A model generated the notes under the pieces. The model saw only the letters and a program-made list of their open reading frames with translations. It did not search any database and was not told the origin of the DNA. From Bacteroidales bacterium (GTDB lineage: Bacteria > Bacteroidota > Bacteroidia > Bacteroidales > Paludibacteraceae), in contig CAAGML010000195.1 of the NCBI GenBank assembly GCA_900771035.1, positions 1-20,491 of the forward strand: a stretch of 20,491 nucleotides of DNA, written 5' to 3'. This document shows positions 14,949 to 20,491 of the stretch, piece by piece; positions within the stretch are counted from its first letter, which is position 1; each line of letters starts with the position of its first letter. Both the position numbers and the translations under genes were made by a program.

Positions 14949-15625
14949 TACTCGCCTAATAAATCAGGCCTCAGCCTCCTTGTCCTCTCAATCGCCACAT
15001 CCTGCTCCCACTCTTGGATTTTCCTCTCATTGCCACTTAGCAGTATATCAGGCACTTTCATACCCCTATATTCCGCAGGTCTCGTGTAAACAGGCGGTGC
15101 AAGCAGATTGTCCTGGAACGAGTCTGACAACGCCGACTGCTCATCGCCAATCGCCCCAGGAATCACCCTCACCACAGCGTCCGCTATTATCGCAGCAGCC
15201 ATCTCGCCACCCGTCAGCACATAGTCGCCAATCGAAATCTCCTTGGTTATCAACGTGTCCCGCACCCTCTGGTCAACCCCCTTGTAATGCCCGCAAAGTA
15301 TAATTATATTTCCTAAAAGGCTCAGACTGTTCGCCATCCCTTGCGTGAACTGCTCACCGTCAGGCGCAGTGAAAATCACCTCGTCATACTCCCTCTCGCT
15401 CTTCAGTTTCTCAATGCAACGGAAAATCGGGTCACACTGCAGCACCATCCCCGCGCCAAACCCGAAAGCGTAATCATCCACCCTCTTATGAATATCCATC
15501 GTATAGTCCCGCAGGTCATGCACCACAATCTCCACCAAGCCTTTAGCCCTGGCTCTCTTGATTATGGAACACGTCAACGGTCCCTCCATCATCTCCGGCT
15601 GTACTGTTATTATATCTATTCTCAT
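14948..15625 (-). CDS. trmD: tRNA (guanine37-N1)-methyltransferase
   Basis: SPOUT-family enzyme of 225 residues that uses S-adenosylmethionine to methylate G37 next to the anticodon, preventing +1 frameshifting. The trefoil-knot cofactor site is clear: TAPDGEQF (86-93), [12 protein letters not shown] (110-121) and [13 protein letters not shown] (129-141). The C-terminal domain has the usual [12 protein letters not shown] and a basic tail. The glycine loop near 52-60 reads YAFGFGAGM, where most family members have GGGAGM; this is a mild variation. It is the first gene of the operon, with TAACTTTG as a -7 element upstream. The more common partners rimM, rpsP and rplS are absent here. Confidence 0.97.
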   Translation of the reverse strand: MRIDIITVQPEMMEGPLTCSIIKRARAKGLVEIVVHDLRDYTMDIHKRVDDYAFGFGAGMVLQCDPIFRCIEKLKSEREYDEVIFTAPDGEQFTQGMANSLSLLGNIIILCGHYKGVDQRVRDTLITKEISIGDYVLTGGEMAAAIIADAVVRVIPGAIGDEQSALSDSFQDNLLAPPVYTRPAEYRGMKVPDILLSGNERKIQEWEQDVAIERTRRLRPDLLGE

Positions 15626-15648
15626 AATCTATCACTTAAACAACCTGC

Positions 15649-15656
15649 AAAGTTAC
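15649..15656 (-). promoter_or_regulatory. Probable -7 element of the trmD operon promoter
   Basis: TAACTTTG on the minus strand, 24 bp before the trmD start. No good TTG is present 20 bp upstream, so only the -7 half is supported. It diverges from the promoter at 15711-15742. Confidence 0.5.
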
Positions 15657-15710
15657 AATTTTTTTCTCTATTCACATCACTTTTCCCCAAAAAAATTTCC
15701 TCTCGAAAAA

Positions 15711-15742
15711 TTTGGCAGTCTCAAAATAAATTCGTACCTTTG
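15711..15742 (+). promoter_or_regulatory. Promoter of the GT5/DUF4270/clpC operon
   Basis: TTTG at 15711-15714 and TACCTTTG at 15735-15742 have a 20-bp spacer, a full match to the Bacteroidales consensus, with a leader of about 25 nt. Confidence 0.8.
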
Positions 15743-15771
15743 CAGACCGAATATTTTCTAACAAAAAGTCG

Positions 15772-16611
15772 ATGAAAAAACAGACAAAAGTCCTCTTTAT
15801 TTCTCAGGAAATAGACCCTTACATCTGCGAATCCACAGTAGCCACACTGTGCAGGAAACTGCCGCAACTCGCTCAGGAACACGGCTCTGAAATCCGTGTC
15901 TTCATGCCCTGCTACGGCCATATCAATGAACGCCGCAACCAACTCCACGAAGTCCAACGCCTCTCAGGCCTCAACATAATCATCAACGACAACGACCATC
16001 CCCTCGTGATAAAAGTCGCCTCAATACAGTCTGCGCGCGTTCAAGTCTATTTCATCGACAACGACGATTTCTTCAAACGCCGTGGTGTCTCATGCGACGA
16101 GAACAACACCCCTTTTGAAGACAACGACGAACGCTCAATCTTCTACGTCCGCAGCGTCCTCGAAACTATCAAGAAACTCCGCTGGACCCCCGACATCATC
16201 CTCTGCACCGGCTGGATTTCAGCCTTTGCGCCTCTGTTTATCAAAAAATCCTACATCACTGACCCTTTCTTCGCAACATCCAAAGTCATCTACACTGTCA
16301 CACCTGACCGCATAGACTCCCCTCTACGCCCTGACATCAAGGACCGCCTCGTTTTCGACGGAATCTCGATAGGCGACTACCCTGAACTCAACACAGCCTC
16401 CTCCCTCTCCTCCGACGTGCTTGACTCTCTCGCAATCCGATACTCTGACGCCGTCATCTCCGAACTTGACAACGTCCCAAACTCCGTACTGAGACAAATC
16501 GACGCCTGCAACATCCCTTTGCTCCCTTACTCCGACCAGAACCCTGGCGAGCGATATTTTGATTTCTTTGCTAAAATCTGTCCTAAATTTCAGGATGATG
16601 ACAAACTCTAA
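15772..16611 (+). CDS. Short GT5 (glycogen/starch synthase) N-domain protein, probably not a full synthase
   Basis: A 279-residue protein resembling only the N-terminal Rossmann half of GT5 glycogen synthase. The start KVLFISQEIDPYI, the RVFMPCYGHI stretch and PDIILCTGWISAFAPLFIK follow the family. The full enzyme has about 480 residues and a C-terminal GT-B domain that holds the catalytic glutamate; that half is absent. The KTGGL-type ADP-glucose motif near the N-terminus is replaced by ICESTVATL. Glycogen synthesis is therefore unlikely, although automatic annotation often says glycogen synthase. Similar short proteins occur next to DUF4270 lipoproteins in many Bacteroidota, as here, where the DUF4270 start lies inside this gene's last codons. 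It leads the operon with a perfect promoter at 15711-15742. Confidence 0.8.
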   Translation: MKKQTKVLFISQEIDPYICESTVATLCRKLPQLAQEHGSEIRVFMPCYGHINERRNQLHEVQRLSGLNIIINDNDHPLVIKVASIQSARVQVYFIDNDDFFKRRGVSCDENNTPFEDNDERSIFYVRSVLETIKKLRWTPDIILCTGWISAFAPLFIKKSYITDPFFATSKVIYTVTPDRIDSPLRPDIKDRLVFDGISIGDYPELNTASSLSSDVLDSLAIRYSDAVISELDNVPNSVLRQIDACNIPLLPYSDQNPGERYFDFFAKICPKFQDDDKL

Positions 16612-18007
16612 CTCAAAAAATCCCCTCCTTCCGATTCTATTCGCCCTTATCGCCATCCTTGGCGGCTGTAACGACACTTTCACGGAAATCGGACCTTCAA
16701 TACGTCCGGGACAGGACGATATTGATGTCTATACCGACACCTTCCTCATTGATGCCGAAAACTGGATGGTACCTGCCATCTCTGCCCAGGCCGACACAAT
16801 GGTCCTCGGCTGCTACGTAAGCCCGGTTTACGGAACAACCAAGGCTGACCTCCTGGTCCAGCTTGCCGCACCAGAGGAATACCAATTCCCCGACGAGTCT
16901 TTCAACCCACAGCCCGACTCACTCGCCCTCCTGCTTTTCTACAACTCCTACTTCGGTGACCCATACTCACCCCTCCAACTGTCAATCTACCAGATGAACG
17001 GCGAGCCTATAGACTACTCCACACGCTACTACTCCAACCTCGACATCAAACAATACTGCGATTCCACCTCCAATCTCCTTCTTGGCGACAGGACTTTCAC
17101 CGCCATCGACCTTAACCGCCGTGACTTCCTTTCCGAAGACAGTGCCGAAACCCCGTATATAAGATACAAATTCAACAGCGAACAGACAACAAGGTTCTTC
17201 GACCTTTTACGCAACAACCCTAAACTCTCCACCAAGGATTTCCTCAAAGACTTCCAGGGCATGTTCATCACAACATCCTACGGAACGTCAACACTTGTTT
17301 ACGTCAACCAGATTTCCCTCTACCTCTACTATCACTACACCTACCGACGCGAAGGTCACGACACCATCGTCAGGACTTCTATCGCCTTCCCGGCCAACCA
17401 CGAAGTACGGCAACTCAACCGCTTTCTCCATCCTGACCGCGAATCCGTCATCGCCAACATCCCAGACTCTATCCTTTACATAAAATCAGCAGCTGGCATT
17501 TACCCTAAAATCCGTATCCCCTTCAACCGCATACGCTCACGCATGTTCGGCAGCAATATCGACACCACACAAAAAGTGTTCAACATCTCTGCCGCCCAAA
17601 TAGACATCGAATGTATCAAAAACGATTTTGCCGACAAATACACACTCCAGCCTGCAGCCATACTCGCCATATCTTCCTCCAGTTTCGACGATTTCCTCAG
17701 ACATGGCAAAGCCCCTACAGGCTACGAGACTGACCGCGTCCTCGGAACATACTCAAACTCCACCAACTCATATACGTTCGATTTCGCACCTCTGCTGACG
17801 AAAGCTTTGCACGACAACACTATCAACCCTGATTCTGTCTTTGAGTTCATCATCGTCCCTCTCAACCTTGAGTACCAATACAGCTCTTCAGGTTCTGTCA
17901 CTGCGACAACCGTACGCCCACTCGTCAAAATGGCTGCTACCAGAGTCCGCAGCAAACTGAACGCAAAATCCCCTCTCCGCATGAAAATCCTCTATGAGGC
18001 TTACTAA
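16595..18007 (+). CDS. DUF4270 family lipoprotein
   Basis: Predicted surface or outer-membrane lipoprotein of about 470 residues. The N-terminus has a hydrophobic stretch ending in the lipobox ILGGC, giving a lipidated C25 followed by NDTFTEIG; the rest is a soluble, beta-rich exported domain of the DUF4270 family, which is characteristic of Bacteroidota and has no established function. The start is at the MM pair, 16595 or 16598; a TTG at 16559 would place the signal too deep. The start overlaps the end of the GT5-like gene by 14-17 bases, implying coupling, and the clpC gene follows after 17 nt. The coding strand is unusually C-rich relative to G. Confidence 0.85.
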   Translation: MMTNSNSKNPLLPILFALIAILGGCNDTFTEIGPSIRPGQDDIDVYTDTFLIDAENWMVPAISAQADTMVLGCYVSPVYGTTKADLLVQLAAPEEYQFPDESFNPQPDSLALLLFYNSYFGDPYSPLQLSIYQMNGEPIDYSTRYYSNLDIKQYCDSTSNLLLGDRTFTAIDLNRRDFLSEDSAETPYIRYKFNSEQTTRFFDLLRNNPKLSTKDFLKDFQGMFITTSYGTSTLVYVNQISLYLYYHYTYRREGHDTIVRTSIAFPANHEVRQLNRFLHPDRESVIANIPDSILYIKSAAGIYPKIRIPFNRIRSRMFGSNIDTTQKVFNISAAQIDIECIKNDFADKYTLQPAAILAISSSSFDDFLRHGKAPTGYETDRVLGTYSNSTNSYTFDFAPLLTKALHDNTINPDSVFEFIIVPLNLEYQYSSSGSVTATTVRPLVKMAATRVRSKLNAKSPLRMKILYEAY

Positions 18008-18024
18008 TTCCACATCTGTCCAAA

Positions 18025-20491
18025 ATGCAAGACTACTCAAATAACCTATCGAAAATCCTCAATTATGCCAAGGGCGAACGTGAACGCCTTTCTGACATCT
18101 ACCTCGGCGAGAAGCACTTGCTCCTCGCCTTGCTTCGTATCCCCGACTGCTCGGCTTGCCGCATTCTCGAACATTTCCATGTGAATGTCGATGAACTCCA
18201 CACCGCTCTCGACTCTACGCCAATGCCCAACTCACCGACACTCAAAGCACCAAACCTGAACAACATTCTCCTCATAGCATCCCTTGAGGCACGCTTTTTC
18301 AAATCCCCACAGGTCAACACCTCCCACCTCCTCCTGGCCGTCCTCCGTCAGGACAACAACGCCATCAACACCCTCTTCTCCTCTTTCGGCGTTGACTACT
18401 CCTCAGTCCGTTCCTACCTCCAGTCTCTCAACACCACAACCTCCAAGGACTCTTTCTCTGACTTCCACGGCACTGACGATGATGGCGTTCTCGACGATGA
18501 CCGTCTTCCAGACTCCTCCCGCTCAAACACCCAACCGAATGCGAATACGTCTGACAACGATACCCCTGCGCTTGACCGCTTCGCCATCGACCTTACAAAA
18601 GCTGCCCTCGACGGCAAACTTGACCCCCTCGTTGGCCGTGAGCGTGAAATAGAAAGAACTCTGCAGATTCTCTCCCGCCGCAAAAAGAACAACCCTATCC
18701 TCATCGGCGAACCGGGCGTAGGCAAATCCGCCATCGTCGAAGGCATAGCGCAACGGATAGTCCGCCACCAAATATCACACATACTATATAATAAAAGAAT
18801 CGTCTCACTCGACATGGCTGCACTCGTGGCTGGCACAAAATACCGTGGTCAGTTCGAGGAACGCATCAAAACCATCATCAACGAACTTGAGGCAAACCCG
18901 GACATCATTCTCTTCATCGACGAGATTCACACCATCGTAGGCTCAGGCTCATCCCAAGGTTCCCTCGACGCTGCCAACATCCTCAAACCTGCACTCGCCA
19001 ACGGCCGCATTCAGTGCATTGGTGCGACAACCCTTGACGAGTACCGACAGTCTATCGAGAAAGACGGCGCACTCGAACGCCGCTTTCAGAAAATCATCGT
19101 CGAACCTACCACTGCCGACGAAACCCTGCAAATCCTCCATAATATCAAGTCTCATTACGAACGTCACCACAACGTCCGCTACTCCGACGCAGCTCTACAG
19201 GCATGTGTCTCTCTCACCGAGCGTTACATCAGCAACCGCTGTTTCCCCGACAAGGCTATTGATGCCCTTGACGAGGTCGGCGCACGCATACACATCTCTT
19301 CCGTTCATCTCCCCGAAGCCCTCATCTCCCTCGAACAACAGATTGTCCAGATGAACGACCTTAAATCCGAGGCTGCCCTCCGCCGCGATTTCGAGCTTGC
19401 CTCTAAATACCGTGACCAGGCCGTAGCACTCTCCTCCGACCTTGAGTCACAGCGCAAATCGTGGCTCGCCTCATGCTCCGAATCTCCTGCCGATGTCACC
19501 GTCAACGACATGGCTGTCACAATATCCCTTATGTCAGGCGTTCCCCTCGACCAACTGACTGAGGACGAGAATGTCCGCCTTCTGCACATCGCCGAAACGC
19601 TTCAGGCACAAGTCATCGGACAAGATGATGCCGTCAACGCTGTTTCGCGTGCGATACGCCGCAGCAGGGTTGGTCTCAAAGATCCTAACCGCCCTATAGG
19701 CAGTTTCATCTTCGTCGGTCCTACGGGTGTCGGCAAAACGCTGTTGGCAAAACGCCTTGCCGAATTCCTCTTTGGCTCTTCCGACGCTCTTATCCGTGTT
19801 GACATGTCTGAATTTTCTGAGAAATTCAACGTCTCTCGCCTTGTGGGTGCGCCTCCAGGTTATGTTGGCTACGACAAAGGCGGTGAACTGACCGAGCGTG
19901 TACGCCGCAAACCCTACTCCGTAGTGCTTTTCGACGAGATTGAGAAAGCACACTCCGATGTCTTCAACATACTTCTGCAACTGTTGGACGAAGGTCACCT
20001 CACCGACACTAACGGCCGCAAGGTCGATTTCCGCAATACGGTCATTATCATGACCTCAAATGCAGGAACAAGGCAGCTGAAGGAATTCGGTCATGGCATA
20101 GGTTTCTCAGCCTCCGACGAAATAGACAACGACTATGCGCGCTCTGTGTCAAACCGTGCACTTGAACGTCTCTTTGCCCCTGAGTTTCTCAATCGTGTTG
20201 ATGAGATTGTCCATTTCAACTCCCTCTCGCGCGAGGACATCTCACGCATTGTTCTCATAGAATTGTCAATGTTCGTCAAACGTTGTGAATCTCAAGGACT
20301 GAATATCTCTCTATCTGACGATGTCGCTACATTCCTTGCCGAGCGTGGCTACAACAACCAGTACGGCGCACGTCCTCTCAAACGTGCCATCCAGACATAC
20401 CTCGAAGACCCTGTCGTCGATTTCCTCCTTACCAACGGACTCACCTCTGGAGCATCGCTTGAAATCTCGGTTAAGGATAATGCCATCCAAA
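18025..20491 (+). CDS. clpC: ClpC-type AAA+ protease ATPase subunit, 3' end cut by the window
   Basis: Hexameric unfoldase that feeds proteins to ClpP. About 822 codons are present and the frame is still open at the edge; little is likely missing. In order: two Clp_N repeats (about 1-135), a polar linker, a first AAA module with Walker A GEPGVGKS (228-235) and ILFIDEIHT, a short middle domain with DFELASKYRDQAVAL, and a second AAA module with Walker A GPTGVGKT (565-572), VVLFDEIEKAH and an arginine-finger region FLNRVDEI. IGF at 692-694 matches the ClpP-docking loop, which separates it from ClpB, as does the short middle domain. It starts 17 nt after the DUF4270 stop and is probably the third gene of that operon. 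Confidence 0.93.
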   Translation, partial: MQDYSNNLSKILNYAKGERERLSDIYLGEKHLLLALLRIPDCSACRILEHFHVNVDELHTALDSTPMPNSPTLKAPNLNNILLIASLEARFFKSPQVNTSHLLLAVLRQDNNAINTLFSSFGVDYSSVRSYLQSLNTTTSKDSFSDFHGTDDDGVLDDDRLPDSSRSNTQPNANTSDNDTPALDRFAIDLTKAALDGKLDPLVGREREIERTLQILSRRKKNNPILIGEPGVGKSAIVEGIAQRIVRHQISHILYNKRIVSLDMAALVAGTKYRGQFEERIKTIINELEANPDIILFIDEIHTIVGSGSSQGSLDAANILKPALANGRIQCIGATTLDEYRQSIEKDGALERRFQKIIVEPTTADETLQILHNIKSHYERHHNVRYSDAALQACVSLTERYISNRCFPDKAIDALDEVGARIHISSVHLPEALISLEQQIVQMNDLKSEAALRRDFELASKYRDQAVALSSDLESQRKSWLASCSESPADVTVNDMAVTISLMSGVPLDQLTEDENVRLLHIAETLQAQVIGQDDAVNAVSRAIRRSRVGLKDPNRPIGSFIFVGPTGVGKTLLAKRLAEFLFGSSDALIRVDMSEFSEKFNVSRLVGAPPGYVGYDKGGELTERVRRKPYSVVLFDEIEKAHSDVFNILLQLLDEGHLTDTNGRKVDFRNTVIIMTSNAGTRQLKEFGHGIGFSASDEIDNDYARSVSNRALERLFAPEFLNRVDEIVHFNSLSREDISRIVLIELSMFVKRCESQGLNISLSDDVATFLAERGYNNQYGARPLKRAIQTYLEDPVVDFLLTNGLTSGASLEISVKDNAIQ

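Overview
This window reads as chromosomal DNA from the order Bacteroidales, probably near Prevotellaceae or Muribaculaceae. The evidence is the promoter style (a -33 TTG or TTTG followed about 20 bp later by TAnnTTTG, found ahead of at least five transcription units), mostly weak ribosome binding sites, and Bacteroidota-specific families: DUF4491, a DUF4270 lipoprotein, a short GT5 glycogen-synthase-like protein, and an EF-G paralogue without the catalytic histidine. The family-level guess is an inference.

Layout. 1-502 is a strikingly symmetric inverted-repeat element without a convincing gene, resembling a non-autonomous (MITE-like) element. 581-3414 is a membrane and envelope block on the plus strand: a MATE efflux pump with its own promoter and a double hairpin in the leader, then an overlapping three-gene operon (TonB C-terminal-domain protein with a 12-lysine run, a Gdx/SugE-type SMR transporter, a DUF4491 membrane protein). 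3454-5272 holds a tandem-repeat leader, a DUF4143-type ATPase with a nuclease-like C-terminus, and folK.

5276-8296 is an AT-rich minus-strand accessory stretch. It contains a tight three-gene operon of unrecognised proteins (four-TM protein, single-TM protein, soluble helical protein) and a separately promoted ATPase of the DUF234 type. About 860 bp of repeat-rich noncoding DNA follows (8297-9157), ending in a strong terminator.

9211-15625 is a core-gene block on the minus strand. The operon trmD-ttcA-like-serS-radA (tRNA modification, tRNA charging, DNA repair) is joined by 1-bp overlaps or short gaps and is followed by the EF-G2 gene. From the shared intergenic region at 15626-15771 a plus-strand operon diverges: a truncated GT5 protein, a DUF4270 lipoprotein and a ClpC-type AAA+ unfoldase that runs off the right edge.

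No rRNA, tRNA or CRISPR array was seen. The best leads are the symmetric iteron element at the left edge, the unrecognised three-gene operon at 5276-6483, the repeat leader ahead of the DUF4143 ATPase, the EF-G paralogue with a serine in place of the catalytic histidine, and the GT5/DUF4270 pair.
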